A stretch of 64,000 nucleotides of DNA, from NCBI RefSeq assembly GCF_014518425.1, contig NZ_JACVCU010000002.1, positions 620,001 through 684,000 on the forward strand, in the 5' to 3' direction. Position numbers and translations under genes: made by a program. Source of the DNA: Terrabacter sp. MAHUQ-38 (GTDB lineage Bacteria > Actinomycetota > Actinomycetes > Actinomycetales > Dermatophilaceae). Positions 12,563 to 21,788 of this stretch are shown here, in pieces; position 1 is the first letter of the stretch; every line of letters starts with the position of its first letter. A model generated the notes under the pieces. The model was not told the DNA's origin and made no database searches. It saw nothing but the letters and a program-made list of their open reading frames with translations.

Positions 12563-14083
12563 ATGCGCTTGACCACGTCCCGCCGCCTCCGCCTCGGAGC
12601 GGTCACCCTGGCAGCCGCCACCGCGCTGACCACGGCCACCGTCGCAGCCGCCTCGCCGGCGGCGCCCGGACCCCAGTCGGATGGCCTGAACGGCGCCGTC
12701 GGGGGCCTGCTCGGATCGTCCCAGGCCAAGGCCCCGCTGTCGGCGTGGCTCTCAGCGAACTGGTCGAAGCTCTCCGCCGTGACGCCGACGACCGTCATGG
12801 TCCACGCGACCGACGTCGCCACCGCCAAGCGGGCGGCCACGGCATCCGGCCTCGTCGTGCGCGACACGTTCGACAGGATCGGCGTCGTCGTCGCTGCGGG
12901 TCTGCCCGTCCAGATCGACGCCGTGCGCTCGGTCTCCGGTGTGACCTACGTCGAGGGCAACGAGCCGATCGACCTGTTCCTCTCGACGTCCAACACGGCC
13001 ACCCGCGGGTCGGAGGCGCGGGCGACGCTGACCGGGGCGAACGGCAAGGCGCTCGACGGCTCCGGTGTGAGCGTCGCGGTCATCGACTCCGGCGTCGACC
13101 CGACTCACCCGTTCCTGAAGAACGCCAACGGCACCTCGGCCGTGGTCAAGAACCTCAAGATGGTCTGCGACCCGCTCGAGGTGCTGCCGTGCCAGCCCGT
13201 CGACGCCGGCAGCCTCGACACCGACCTGCTCGCCGCGGGCGGCCACGGCATGCACGTGTCGGGCATCGTGGCCGGCCGTGACGTGACGCTGTCCGACGGC
13301 ACGAAGATGCACGGCGCCGCCCCCGGCGCGAGCATCGTGAGCCTCGGCACCGGCGCGGTCCTGCTCATCGTCGGGGCCGACTCGGCCCTGAACTGGGTCC
13401 TGGAGAACCACGCGGCTCCCTGCGGCGCCGGCGTCCCGGTGAGCACCTGCCCGCCGATCAAGGTGACGAGCAACAGCTACGGCCCGTCCGGCGGCGGCGC
13501 GTTCGACCCGAACTCAGCCACGGTCAAGCTCCAGCGCGCCCTCGTCAAGGAGGGCGTGGTCACGGTCTGGGCCAACGGCAACGACGGCGGCGACGGCTCG
13601 GCCAACCTCTCCAACCCGCCCGGCCAGGACCCGACCGGCGGCATCATCTCGGTCGCGTCGTACTTCGACCAGAACACCGGCACGCGCAACGGGACCGTGA
13701 GCGACTTCAGCTCGCGCGGCAAGGCCGGCCAGTTCTCGACCTACCCCGACATCTCCGCTCCGGGTGAGGACATCACCTCGTCGTGCCGGGCGTACCTGCC
13801 GATCTGCTCGACGGGCGGCGACCCCAAGGAGGCCGGTGACTACAACACGATCAGCGGCACGTCGATGGCGACACCGCACATCTCAGGCATCGTCGCGCAG
13901 CTCTTCCAGGCGAACCCGAACGCCACCCCCGCCCAGGTCGAGGCCGCGATCAAGGCCACGGCGTACAAGTTCGCCAACGGCGCCGCCTACGTGACGGATC
14001 CGGCCGGCAACGGGACGACGTCGTTCGACAAGGGCCACGGCCTCGTCGACGTCGTGGCCGCCGCGGCCGCCATCCGACCCTGA
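12563..14083 (+). CDS. Secreted subtilisin-like serine protease (S8)
   Basis: Extracellular protease of about 506 residues. A Sec signal (MRLTTSRRLRLGAVTLAAAT, cleavage near 30-33) is followed by a propeptide-like region and an S8 domain with catalytic Asp175 (VAVIDSGVDP), His228 (GGHGMHVSG) and Ser434 (SGTSMATPH); the oxyanion Asn is in WANGNDGG. The domain ends close to the C-terminus, so there is no cell-wall anchor. ATG 12563 is preferred over an upstream in-frame ATG because it starts the signal peptide and has GAGGGAG upstream. A 12-bp palindrome (ccactgcagtgg, 12527-12538) lies in the leader. Confidence 0.93.
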   Translation: MRLTTSRRLRLGAVTLAAATALTTATVAAASPAAPGPQSDGLNGAVGGLLGSSQAKAPLSAWLSANWSKLSAVTPTTVMVHATDVATAKRAATASGLVVRDTFDRIGVVVAAGLPVQIDAVRSVSGVTYVEGNEPIDLFLSTSNTATRGSEARATLTGANGKALDGSGVSVAVIDSGVDPTHPFLKNANGTSAVVKNLKMVCDPLEVLPCQPVDAGSLDTDLLAAGGHGMHVSGIVAGRDVTLSDGTKMHGAAPGASIVSLGTGAVLLIVGADSALNWVLENHAAPCGAGVPVSTCPPIKVTSNSYGPSGGGAFDPNSATVKLQRALVKEGVVTVWANGNDGGDGSANLSNPPGQDPTGGIISVASYFDQNTGTRNGTVSDFSSRGKAGQFSTYPDISAPGEDITSSCRAYLPICSTGGDPKEAGDYNTISGTSMATPHISGIVAQLFQANPNATPAQVEAAIKATAYKFANGAAYVTDPAGNGTTSFDKGHGLVDVVAAAAAIRP

Positions 14084-14110
14084 CGACGACACGCACCGTG
14101 CCCCACGCAC

Positions 14111-14137
14111 GGGGCCGATCGACCTATGATCGGCCCC
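14111..14137. promoter_or_regulatory. Perfect 10-bp inverted repeat around a -10 element
   Basis: Arms ggggccgatc (14111-14120) and gatcggcccc (14128-14137) with a 7-nt centre. The centre and right arm contain TATGAT (14125-14130), placed 7 nt before ATG 14138. The dyad may be the protease terminator, an operator on the downstream promoter, or both. Confidence 0.5.
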
Positions 14138-14611
14138 ATGCGTGGCACGCACGAGGGCACCGGCCGTAGCCGCCTGCGTGCGCCCGCCGGCCACCGGGCC
14201 GTGTCGGCGCTCGCGTGCCCGGTCATCGGCTACTTCGTCGCACGCCTGCTCGTCCGCCTGGTGCCCGCCCTCCCGGCGGGCATCACCTATGCCGTGTGCC
14301 TGGCCCTCGCGCTCGCGCTGGGCTGGCGGGCGTGGTCGGCCCGCGTCGACCTGGGGACCTCGAGCCTGCGCGTGCACAACACCCTCGCGACGACGACGAT
14401 CGAGCGGCGCGACGTCCGGCGCGTGTCGTCCTCGGGCCGCGTCGAGTGGCGCCGTGGCAACGGACGGCCGGTGCGCCTGCCGTCCGAGGCCCTCCGCGGG
14501 GGGTGGTGGACGCTCGGCACCGGTAAGGCCGCGTACGCCTTCAACCGCGAGCGGCTCGAGAGCTGGACGCGGCTCGCGCCACGGCACGACCTCGACTCCG
14601 AGGCCGCCTGA
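14138..14611 (+). CDS. Small membrane protein, PH-like domain, unknown function
   Basis: About 157 residues. Two close hydrophobic helices (roughly 20-60, including GITYAVCLALALALG) are followed by a basic cytoplasmic part with VDLGTSSLRVHNTLATTTIERRD-like beta pattern, which recalls bacterial PH (bPH) domains in small actinobacterial membrane proteins. Function unknown. Two ATGs are possible (14126, 14138); 14138 is chosen because TATGAT lies exactly 7 nt before it, indicating a leaderless transcript. Confidence 0.65.
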   Translation: MRGTHEGTGRSRLRAPAGHRAVSALACPVIGYFVARLLVRLVPALPAGITYAVCLALALALGWRAWSARVDLGTSSLRVHNTLATTTIERRDVRRVSSSGRVEWRRGNGRPVRLPSEALRGGWWTLGTGKAAYAFNRERLESWTRLAPRHDLDSEAA

Positions 14612-14687
14612 CCGACGTCGGACGAGCCGCGGGCGCGGCTCGCCCCGAGGTGTCGACCCTCTCGAGGCGTCCTGACAAGATGCACCG

Positions 14688-15725
14688 ATGCGCGCCGTGG
14701 TCCTTGATGCCGTTCGAGCCCAGCCCGAAGTTCGGGAGGTGCCCGAGCCGACGGCCCCCGAAGACGGGGTGGTCGTCCGAGTGATGGCCACCGGGATGTG
14801 CCGCAGCGACTGGCACGCCTGGGCCGGACATGACGACATCGCGTTCCCGCACGTTCCGGGTCACGAGCTTGCCGGTGTGGTGGTCGAGGTCGGCGAGGGG
14901 GTCGATCGGTGGGTGGCCGGTGACCGCGTGACTGTCCCGTTCGTCTGCGGCTGCGGTCGCTGCGAGTGGTGCCGCGCCGGTGAGGCGCAGGTCTGTCCTG
15001 ACCAGCAGCAGCCAGGCTTCACGCATTGGGGGTCGTTCGCCGAGTACGTGGCGTTGCACGCGGCGGACAGCAATCTCGTGGCCATCCCCGAGAACGTGGA
15101 CTTCGCGACCGCGGCAAGCCTCGGATGCCGGTTCGCCACCGCGTACCGCGCCCTCGTCGGCCGCGCACGGGTCACCGCAGGAGAGTGGGTGACGGTGGTG
15201 GGAGCCGGCGGCGTGGGGCTCAGCACGGTCATGATCGCTCGTGCCCTGGGTGGGCGGGTGGTTGCGGTGGACCGGAACCACGAGGCCCTCACGGTGGCCT
15301 CGAGCCTTGGCGCGGAACACACGCTGCTCGCCGACGGCAGGGACATCCCGGCCGCTGTCGCCGAGCTCACCGGCGGCGGGAGCCAGGTCTGCGTCGACGC
15401 GGTCGGCAGCGAGCAGACCTGTGCCGATGCGATCCTCAGCCTTCGCCGTCGGGGGCGCCACGTCCAGGTGGGGCTGCTGCCGCCGGTCGACGGTCACCCA
15501 CGGGTGCCGATGGCGCGGGTGATCGGCTGGGAGCTCGATCTGCTGGGCAGTCACGGGATGGCAGCTGCGGACTACCCAGGCATGATGGCGCTCATCGAGC
15601 GCGGCTCCGTACGACCGCAGCGGTTGATCGAACGCACGATCGGGCTCGAGGAGGCGGCGGCGATGCTGCCCGGCTTCGACCGGGCCACCGTCGCCGGCAT
15701 GACCATGGTCGACCCTGCCCGCTGA
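14688..15725 (+). CDS. Zinc-dependent alcohol dehydrogenase (MDR family)
   Basis: NAD(P)-dependent medium-chain dehydrogenase of 345 residues. Catalytic zinc ligands appear in GMCRSDWH and PGHE; the structural zinc site is [17 protein letters not shown]; the Rossmann glycine motif is GAGGVGLS followed by VVAVDRN (Asp, favouring NAD over NADP). Substrate unknown. ATG start with CAAGAT six bases upstream, a near-match to the leaderless pattern. Ends at a strong bidirectional terminator shared with etfA. Confidence 0.9.
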   Translation: MRAVVLDAVRAQPEVREVPEPTAPEDGVVVRVMATGMCRSDWHAWAGHDDIAFPHVPGHELAGVVVEVGEGVDRWVAGDRVTVPFVCGCGRCEWCRAGEAQVCPDQQQPGFTHWGSFAEYVALHAADSNLVAIPENVDFATAASLGCRFATAYRALVGRARVTAGEWVTVVGAGGVGLSTVMIARALGGRVVAVDRNHEALTVASSLGAEHTLLADGRDIPAAVAELTGGGSQVCVDAVGSEQTCADAILSLRRRGRHVQVGLLPPVDGHPRVPMARVIGWELDLLGSHGMAAADYPGMMALIERGSVRPQRLIERTIGLEEAAAMLPGFDRATVAGMTMVDPAR

Positions 15726-15741
15726 CACCGACCACGGGGCG

Positions 15742-15776
15742 CGGCCCCCGACCACGTGCTCGGTGGTCGGGGGCCG
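15742..15776. terminator. Bidirectional terminator
   Basis: Perfect 14-bp stem (15742-15755 / 15763-15776) with a 7-nt loop between the convergent alcohol dehydrogenase and etfA genes. Confidence 0.8.
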
Positions 15777-15800
15777 CCGTCGTCGCCGGAAGGCGCGACG

Positions 15801-16760
15801 TCAGTCCTTGGCGGCCTTGATCGCCTCGGTCGCCTGGGGCAGCACCGTGAACAGGTCGCCCACGACCCCGAAGTCGACGAGCTCGAAGATCGGGGCCTCG
15901 TTGTCCTTGTTGACCGCCACGATGGTCTTGGAGGTCTGCATGCCCGCACGGTGCTGGATCGCGCCGGAGATGCCGCACGCGACGTACAGCTGCGGGCTGA
16001 CCTGCTTGCCGGTCTGCCCGACCTGGCTGGTGTGCGGGTACCAGCCGGCGTCGACCGCCGCCCGGCTCGCGCCGACCGCCGCGCCGAGGCTGTCGGCGAA
16101 GTCCTCGACCTTCGAGAAGTCACCGCCGGTGCCACGGCCACCGGAGACGACGATCGCGGCCTCGGTCAGCTCCGGGCGCCCGGTGGCCGCCTTGGGCTTG
16201 GACTCGATGATCTGCGCGCCCTTGGCGGCCTCGGACGCGGTGAAGTCAAGAATCTCGTCGGCGGCCGCACCCGCAACCTCCTGCGGCGCGGCAGAGTTCG
16301 GCTTGACGGCGACGATGGGCGTGCCCTTCGTGACCGTGGCCGAGACGGTGTACGAGCCGGCGAAGACCGACTGCGTGGTGGCGACGCCACCGCCCTCACC
16401 GGCCTGGACGTCGACGGCATCGGTGATCAGGCCGGACTCGGTCTTGACGGCCAGGCGGGCGGCGATCTCCTTGCCCTCCGGCGAGGCCGGCACGAGCACC
16501 GCGGCCGGGGTGACCTTGGCGACGAGCTGGGCGAGCAGCTCGGCCTGCGGGACGACGAGGTGTTCGAGCACCTCGGGCGACTCGACGCGGTAGACCTTCT
16601 CGGCGCCGAAACGGGCGAGGGTCTCCTTCGCGGTCTCGAAGCCGGCGCCGACGAAGACGGCGGACGGCTCACCGAGGCGACGGGCGATCGTCAGCAGCTC
16701 GGACGTGGTCTTGCGAACCTTGCCCTCGACGTGGTCGACGAGCACGAGTACTTCAGCCAT
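15801..16760 (-). CDS. etfA: Electron transfer flavoprotein alpha subunit
   Basis: FAD-binding subunit of ETF, which accepts electrons from acyl-CoA dehydrogenases. 319 residues; C-terminal FAD-binding region shows [21 protein letters not shown] and [14 protein letters not shown] 16760 begins [13 protein letters not shown] and has AAGGAG 8 nt upstream; the frame continues upstream but without family similarity. It follows etfB by 38 bp in the same operon, matching the fixA-fixB order of M. tuberculosis. Confidence 0.96.
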   Translation of the reverse strand: MAEVLVLVDHVEGKVRKTTSELLTIARRLGEPSAVFVGAGFETAKETLARFGAEKVYRVESPEVLEHLVVPQAELLAQLVAKVTPAAVLVPASPEGKEIAARLAVKTESGLITDAVDVQAGEGGGVATTQSVFAGSYTVSATVTKGTPIVAVKPNSAAPQEVAGAAADEILDFTASEAAKGAQIIESKPKAATGRPELTEAAIVVSGGRGTGGDFSKVEDFADSLGAAVGASRAAVDAGWYPHTSQVGQTGKQVSPQLYVACGISGAIQHRAGMQTSKTIVAVNKDNEAPIFELVDFGVVGDLFTVLPQATEAIKAAKD

Positions 16761-16798
16761 GGTGCGAATCTCCTTTGCTGGCTGGGCTGGTGACGAGG

Positions 16799-17599
16799 TC
16801 AGACGAACTTGCGCGCGGACAGGAACTCGGCCAGCCTGGTGCCGCCGTCGCCCTCGTCGGTGACGATCTCGCCCTGCGTGCGCGGCGGGCGGGCGTCGAA
16901 CGACTCGACCTTCGTCCAGGCTGCTTCGAGGCCGACCTGCGAGGCCTCCAGGCCCAGGTCGGCCAGCGCCCACGACTCGACCGGCTTCTTCTTCGCGGCC
17001 ATGATCCCCTTGAACGAGGGGTAGCGCGGCTCGTTGATCTGGTCGGTCACCGACACCAGCGCCGGCAGGCTAGCCGTGACCGTCTGGGTCGAGGCGTCGC
17101 CGTCGCGGCGAATGGTTGCCGTGCCGCCCGCGCCGCCCTCGACGCTCAGCTCGGACGCGAACGTCACCGCCGGCAGGCCCAGGCGCTCGGCGAGCATCGT
17201 CGGGACGACCCCCATCGTGCCGTCCGTGCTGGCCATGCCGGTCACGACGAGGTCGACAGGGCTCTCGGCCCCGAGCTTCTTGATCGCCTCGGCGAGCACG
17301 AGCGAGGTCGCGAGCGCGTCCGAGCCGTGGATCGCCGGGTCGCTGACGTGGACACCCTTGTCGGCACCCATCTGCAGGGCCTTCTTGATCGCGTCCGCGG
17401 CCTGGTCGGGCCCGACGGTCAGCACGGTCACCTCGCCCTCACCGGCCTCGACGATCTTCAGGGCCTCCTCGACCGCGTACTCGTCGAGCTCGGACAGCAG
17501 GCCGTCGACGTTCTCGCGGTCGGTCGTGTTGTCAGATGCGTTGAACGTGCGCTCGGCCTGGGCGTCCGGCACGTACTTGACACAGACGACGATGTTCAT
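16799..17599 (-). CDS. etfB: Electron transfer flavoprotein beta subunit
   Basis: AMP-binding partner of EtfA, 266 residues, beginning MNIVVCVKYVPDAQAERTF. The family signature VVTGMASTDGTMGVVPTMLAERLGLPAVTFA region is present (about 147-175). First gene of etfBA. An imperfect 18-bp palindrome lies 81-98 bp upstream of the start and could be the operator of a TetR-type regulator of fatty-acid genes (inference). Confidence 0.96.
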   Translation of the reverse strand: MNIVVCVKYVPDAQAERTFNASDNTTDRENVDGLLSELDEYAVEEALKIVEAGEGEVTVLTVGPDQAADAIKKALQMGADKGVHVSDPAIHGSDALATSLVLAEAIKKLGAESPVDLVVTGMASTDGTMGVVPTMLAERLGLPAVTFASELSVEGGAGGTATIRRDGDASTQTVTASLPALVSVTDQINEPRYPSFKGIMAAKKKPVESWALADLGLEASQVGLEAAWTKVESFDARPPRTQGEIVTDEGDGGTRLAEFLSARKFV

Positions 17600-17679
17600 G
17601 GGTGAACGTCCTCTTCCGTTGGGGTGATGGAGCTGACGGGGCTGCCGGAGGTCGCTCCGGCACTGCCCGTCATCCTCTC

Positions 17680-17697
17680 ACTAAGCGCCCGCTCAGT
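17680..17697. promoter_or_regulatory. Operator-like palindrome upstream of etfBA
   Basis: actaagcg-cc-cgctcagt: 8-nt arms with one mismatch. Size and symmetry suit a TetR-family dimer. No regulator gene is adjacent. Confidence 0.45.
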
Positions 17698-17824
17698 CCG
17701 CACGCCAGTGGCGTGACGCTCACCACGAGCCCGGTGGGGCGCACGTGCGGTTGCCCACCGGCATGACCGCGCGCCGGCGGGTTCCGCATCGCCCGACCGT
17801 GCGACGCAGTCAGACCCGGGGACG

Positions 17825-18157
17825 TCAGGCGGGGTCGATCCCCGCCGTCTCGATCACGTGGAAGGCCGGCTCCTCGTAGGGGTGGGCCGCGCGCAGGGCC
17901 GCGACGACGTGGCCCCGCCTCCCACGCGGGAAGGTCAGCTCGACCCGGTGCTCCGGCAGCCGCTCGAGCGATCCCACCGCACCGATGGCGGGATCCGCGC
18001 CGGGACCGGGCCGGAACTGCCCGGTGCCCTCGACGAGCCAGGCGCACTCCGTGTAGTCACCGATCGCCCCGGCGCCAGCCGCGAACACGGCCGCTAGGAC
18101 GTCCTCGGTCGACTCGACGGGCGAGTAGAACACGAGGACGTCCAGCGGCTGGGTCAC
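17825..18157 (-). CDS. YqfO/NIF3-insert-domain-like small protein
   Basis: 110 residues resembling the stand-alone version of the extra domain found in NIF3-like proteins; the diagnostic HPYEEPAFHV is near the C-terminus (about 90-99). Molecular role unknown; related folds (PII/CutA-like) bind small ligands or metals. The GTG start overlaps the enoyl-CoA hydratase stop by 4 nt, so it is the third gene of that operon. Confidence 0.7.
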   Translation of the reverse strand: MTQPLDVLVFYSPVESTEDVLAAVFAAGAGAIGDYTECAWLVEGTGQFRPGPGADPAIGAVGSLERLPEHRVELTFPRGRRGHVVAALRAAHPYEEPAFHVIETAGIDPA

Positions 18158-18933
18158 CGTCCCTCGAACTGCGCCTTGCCCGGCCCCTGTTCCACGAACG
18201 AGGCCATGCCGATCTCACGGTCCCTCGTCGCGAAGAGCGAGGCGAAGAGCAGGCGCTCGATCTCGAGCCCCGTCTCGAGGTCGACCTCGAGCCCGCGGTC
18301 GATGGCCTCCTTGGCGGCGCGGACGGCATACGTCGGCCCGCCCACGAACGTCGCCGCCCACGTGCGCGCGGTGTCGTACACGTCGGCCGCCGGGACGACC
18401 TTGTCAGCGAGCCCGATGGCCTGCGCCTCCTGGGCGTCGACGAAGCGGCCGCTGAAGATGATCTCCTTGGCGCGCGAGGCGCCGACGAGCCGCGAGAGGC
18501 GCTGCGTGCCTCCGGCGCCCGGGATGATGCCGAGGAGGATCTCCGGCTGCCCGAGCTTCGCGTCGTCGGCCACGACCCGGAAGTCGCAGGCGAGCGCGAG
18601 CTCGCACCCGCCGCCGAGCGCGTAGCCGGTGATCGCGGCGATGACCGGCTTGGGGATGCGGGCAACCGACGTGATCGAGCTCATGAGCGGCACGGAGCGC
18701 TCGACCATGTCGGTGTAGGACATGGTCTGCATCTGCTTGATGTCCGCGCCGGCGGCGAACACCCGGTCACCGCCCCAGACGATGACCGCCTTGACGTCCG
18801 TGCGGGCGCCCGCCTCGGCGGCCGCCTCACGGATCTCCTCCTGGACCTGGATGTTGAGGGCGTTCATCTTCGGCCGGTCGAGGCGGATCGTGCCGATGCC
18901 GTCCTCGACCTCCAGCCGGACGAACTCGCCCAT
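18154..18933 (-). CDS. Enoyl-CoA hydratase (crotonase family)
   Basis: Hydrates trans-2-enoyl-CoA in beta-oxidation. 259 residues; oxyanion-hole segment GGDRVFAAGADIKQM, GYALGGGCELALACDF with Glu111, and GQPEILLGIIPGAGGTQ with Glu131 give both catalytic glutamates. ATG at 18933 shares one base with the stop of the upstream ybjN-like gene (TGATG), so it is coupled. Context with etfBA supports fatty-acid catabolism. Confidence 0.94.
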   Translation of the reverse strand: MGEFVRLEVEDGIGTIRLDRPKMNALNIQVQEEIREAAAEAGARTDVKAVIVWGGDRVFAAGADIKQMQTMSYTDMVERSVPLMSSITSVARIPKPVIAAITGYALGGGCELALACDFRVVADDAKLGQPEILLGIIPGAGGTQRLSRLVGASRAKEIIFSGRFVDAQEAQAIGLADKVVPAADVYDTARTWAATFVGGPTYAVRAAKEAIDRGLEVDLETGLEIERLLFASLFATRDREIGMASFVEQGPGKAQFEGR

Positions 18934-19445
18934 CAGGCGTCGCCTGGCGTGCCAGGCGCCGCTTCGTCGATCGGCAGCCAGGACTGGAAGAAGAAACCGA
19001 CGCTCTGGAGGATGTGGTTGACCGAGAGCGGCACGAGGATGTCGAGGTCGGCGTTGGGCGTGATGACGTGCTCGGCCGAGACTACGAGGCTCTCCTGGAC
19101 GAGTGAGAGCTTGACGATGTTGAGCTGCATCGTGAGGTCGTTGCAGCGGGCGAGGCGCTCGTTCCGGTCGGCGGAGACGGGCTCGGCGAGCTGCCACTGC
19201 CCGAAGAAGCGGACGAGCGCCAGGTCGCCCTCGGCCACGCGCGCGAAGAGGGTCGTGCTCGTGCCCTCGTTGTCGACGATGGCGAACTCGAGGTCGCCGT
19301 CGCCGTCGATGGTGGCGTCGATCCCGAGCCCCTTGAGCACCTGCAGGATGCGGTCGCGGACGGGGGCGTCACTGGCGGGGGCGCCGTTCGGTCCGGCGTC
19401 GGGGGCGCTCGGCATGAAGTTGGGCAGCGAAGTCGGATCGGTCAT
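18933..19445 (-). CDS. YbjN domain-containing protein
   Basis: 170 residues with a Pro/Ala-rich N-terminus and a YbjN-type domain (about 30-155) that resembles type III secretion chaperone folds. Family function is poorly defined; many actinobacteria carry paralogues. First gene of a three-gene operon ahead of the enoyl-CoA hydratase. Leaderless ATG: TACGGT ends six bases upstream. Confidence 0.8.
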   Translation of the reverse strand: MTDPTSLPNFMPSAPDAGPNGAPASDAPVRDRILQVLKGLGIDATIDGDGDLEFAIVDNEGTSTTLFARVAEGDLALVRFFGQWQLAEPVSADRNERLARCNDLTMQLNIVKLSLVQESLVVSAEHVITPNADLDILVPLSVNHILQSVGFFFQSWLPIDEAAPGTPGDA

Positions 19446-19451
19446 GCGTCC

Positions 19452-19457
19452 ACCGTA
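19452..19457 (-). promoter_or_regulatory. -10 element of leaderless ybjN-like operon
   Basis: TACGGT on the minus strand, 6 nt before ATG 19445; divergent from the glgX promoter 80 bp away. Confidence 0.6.
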
Positions 19458-19536
19458 ACGAGCCCGCGCGACGAGGTCGATCCGGCCCGGGCGTCCGCCA
19501 GCGAGCAGCGCGCGGCGGCGGTGGACCCGCGAGCCC

Positions 19537-19542
19537 TACGCT
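19537..19542 (+). promoter_or_regulatory. -10 element of leaderless glgX
   Basis: TACGCT, 6 nt before ATG 19549. Confidence 0.6.
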
Positions 19543-19548
19543 CTGCAC

Positions 19549-21693
19549 ATGCCCCCGCCGCCTCCCGCGACGCCTGACCTCCCTCCCCCGCTCGGCGTGC
19601 GCCTCACCGACGAGGGCGCGCAGTTCAGCGTCTACGCCGGCCACGCCCGGTCGGTCGAGGTGTGCCTCTTCGGCACTGGTCCCGACGACGTGACGACCGA
19701 GCGGCGGGTGCCGTTGCGGCACCGCGCGCACGGCACGTGGTTCGACACGGTGCCCGGAGTCGTCGCCGGGCAGCGGTACGCATTCCGCGTCGACGGGGAG
19801 TGGGACCCCGAGCGCTCGTTGCTGCACAACCACACCAAGCTCCTCCTCGACCCGTACGCCCGGGCGGTCGAGGGCGAGGTCCGCCTCGACCCCGCCCTCT
19901 ACGGGCACCGCGTCGGGTCCGACCTGCGCGGAGACCTCTGGGCGCGCGACGACCGCGACTCGGCCCCGTACGTGCCTCGATGCGTCATCGTCGAAGACGA
20001 ATTCGACTGGGGCGCAGACGAGTCCCCGCGACGCTCGCTCACCGAGTCACTCATCTACGAGGTCCACGTCAAGAACGCCACGAAGCTCCATCCCGGGGTC
20101 CCTGAGGAGCTCAGGGGCACGTATGCCGGGTTGGCCCACCCTGCATTCGTGCAGCACCTGCTCGAGCTCGGCGTCACGGCCGTCGAGCTGCTGCCCGTCC
20201 ACACGTTCACGCACGAGCCCGACCTCGTGCTGCGAGGCCTGACGAACCACTGGGGCTACAACACGCTCGGCTTCTTCGCGCCGCACGCGGCGTATGCCGC
20301 CACGTCCGAGCCGCAGGGCGTCCTCGACGAGTTCAAGGCGATGGTCAAGGCCCTGCACGCGGCGGGCATCGAGGTGCTCCTCGACGTCGTCTACAACCAC
20401 ACGGCCGAGAACTCCCGCGAGGGCATGACGCTCTCGTGGCGCGGGCTCGACCAGCGGGCGTACTACCGGGTCGACAGCCGGGGCCGCGACATCGACATGA
20501 CGGGCTGCGGCAACACCCTCGACCTGACCCACCCGATCGTGGCGCGCATGGTTCTCGACTCGCTGCGGTACTGGGTCCAGGAGTGCCACGTCGACGGGTT
20601 CCGCTTCGACCTCGCCGTGGCGCTCGGCCGCGGCAAGGACGACGGCTACGACCGGGACCACCCCTTCCTCGTCGCGCTGCGCACCGACCCGGTGCTCTCG
20701 CGCTCCAAGCTGATCGCCGAGCCGTGGGACCTCGGAATCCACGGGTGGCGCACCGGCCAGTTCCCGCCGCCCTTCTCGGAGTGGAACGACCGCTACCGCG
20801 ACGCCACCCGCACCTTCTGGCTGCGCGACCTCGCGGCCTCCACGACGGGCGGCATCGGCCACGGCGTGCGAGACCTCGCGACGCGCCTCGCGGGTTCGCA
20901 GGACCTCTTCGACAGCCACGACCGGGGCACCATCGCGTCGATCAACTTCGTGACCGCCCACGACGGGTTCACGCTCGCCGACCTCACCGCGTACGACTCG
21001 AAGCACAACGGGATGAACGGGCACGGCGGCACCGACGGATCCGACGACAACCGCTCGTGGAACCACGGCGTCGAGGGCCGCACCGACGACGTCGATGTCC
21101 TCGTCGCGCGGCGACGCTCGATCCGCAACCTGCTCGGCACCCTGCTGCTCTCGACCGGCGTCCCGATGATCAACGCCGGTGACGAGCTCGGCCGCAGCCA
21201 GCGCGGCAACAACAACCCGTACTCGCAGGACAACGAGATCAGCTGGATGTCGTGGGACCTCGAGCCGTGGCAGGAGGACCTGCTCGCCACGACGCGCCAC
21301 CTCGTCCGGCTGCGACGTGACCACCCGGTGCTGCGCCAGCGGGCGTTCTTCTCGGGCAGGCAGATCCACGCGGACGGATCCATGGACCTCGCGTGGTTCG
21401 GCGCCGACGGCGAGCCGATGGGCCACCGGTGGGACGGTCCGACGGTCGACGTGCTCCAGGCCCTCTACAACGGGGCCTGGCTCTCCCACCAGTCCGTCCT
21501 CGTGACCCTCAACGGCTCGGCTCGTCCCGCGGACGTCACCCTGCCCACCGCCCCCGGCACGACGGCGTACGAGCTCGTCTGGGACAGCACGGACGACCGC
21601 CCGGCTCCTCCGGGCGCACCCGTCGACGCCGGATCGGTGGTCGCGACGGGTGCCGCGTCGATGCGCGTCTGGTGCGCCGTCGAGGGCGCCTGA
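19549..21693 (+). CDS. glgX: Glycogen debranching enzyme GlgX
   Basis: GH13_11 isoamylase-type enzyme hydrolysing alpha-1,6 branches of phosphorylase-trimmed glycogen. 714 residues: N-terminal CBM48-like beta domain (15-130), catalytic barrel with DVVYNHT, nucleophile Asp354 (GFRFDLA), acid/base Glu391 (IAEPWDLG) and Asp472 (TAHDGFT), and a C-terminal beta domain. The tract MSWDLEPWQ is typical of the family. Divergent from ybjN-like and convergent with glgP, whose product makes its substrate. Confidence 0.95.
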   Translation: MPPPPPATPDLPPPLGVRLTDEGAQFSVYAGHARSVEVCLFGTGPDDVTTERRVPLRHRAHGTWFDTVPGVVAGQRYAFRVDGEWDPERSLLHNHTKLLLDPYARAVEGEVRLDPALYGHRVGSDLRGDLWARDDRDSAPYVPRCVIVEDEFDWGADESPRRSLTESLIYEVHVKNATKLHPGVPEELRGTYAGLAHPAFVQHLLELGVTAVELLPVHTFTHEPDLVLRGLTNHWGYNTLGFFAPHAAYAATSEPQGVLDEFKAMVKALHAAGIEVLLDVVYNHTAENSREGMTLSWRGLDQRAYYRVDSRGRDIDMTGCGNTLDLTHPIVARMVLDSLRYWVQECHVDGFRFDLAVALGRGKDDGYDRDHPFLVALRTDPVLSRSKLIAEPWDLGIHGWRTGQFPPPFSEWNDRYRDATRTFWLRDLAASTTGGIGHGVRDLATRLAGSQDLFDSHDRGTIASINFVTAHDGFTLADLTAYDSKHNGMNGHGGTDGSDDNRSWNHGVEGRTDDVDVLVARRRSIRNLLGTLLLSTGVPMINAGDELGRSQRGNNNPYSQDNEISWMSWDLEPWQEDLLATTRHLVRLRRDHPVLRQRAFFSGRQIHADGSMDLAWFGADGEPMGHRWDGPTVDVLQALYNGAWLSHQSVLVTLNGSARPADVTLPTAPGTTAYELVWDSTDDRPAPPGAPVDAGSVVATGAASMRVWCAVEGA

Positions 21694-21734
21694 CACCCGT
21701 ACACCGTGCAGGCCGACCCACACGGCCCACGCGA

Positions 21735-21766
21735 AGAGCCCGGACCCCACGAGGGGTCCGGGCTCT
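21735..21766. terminator. Bidirectional terminator between glgX and glgP
   Basis: Perfect 14-bp stem (agagcccggacccc and complement) with the 4-nt loop acga, between convergent genes. Confidence 0.85.
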
Positions 21767-21788
21767 CGACGTCAAGCCGGCGGAAGCG

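Noticed and set aside
14111-14137. Plain terminator of the protease gene
   Set aside because: The stem contains a good -10 (TATGAT) exactly 7 nt before ATG 14138 and lacks a T-run, so it is listed as a promoter/operator element with a possible second role.
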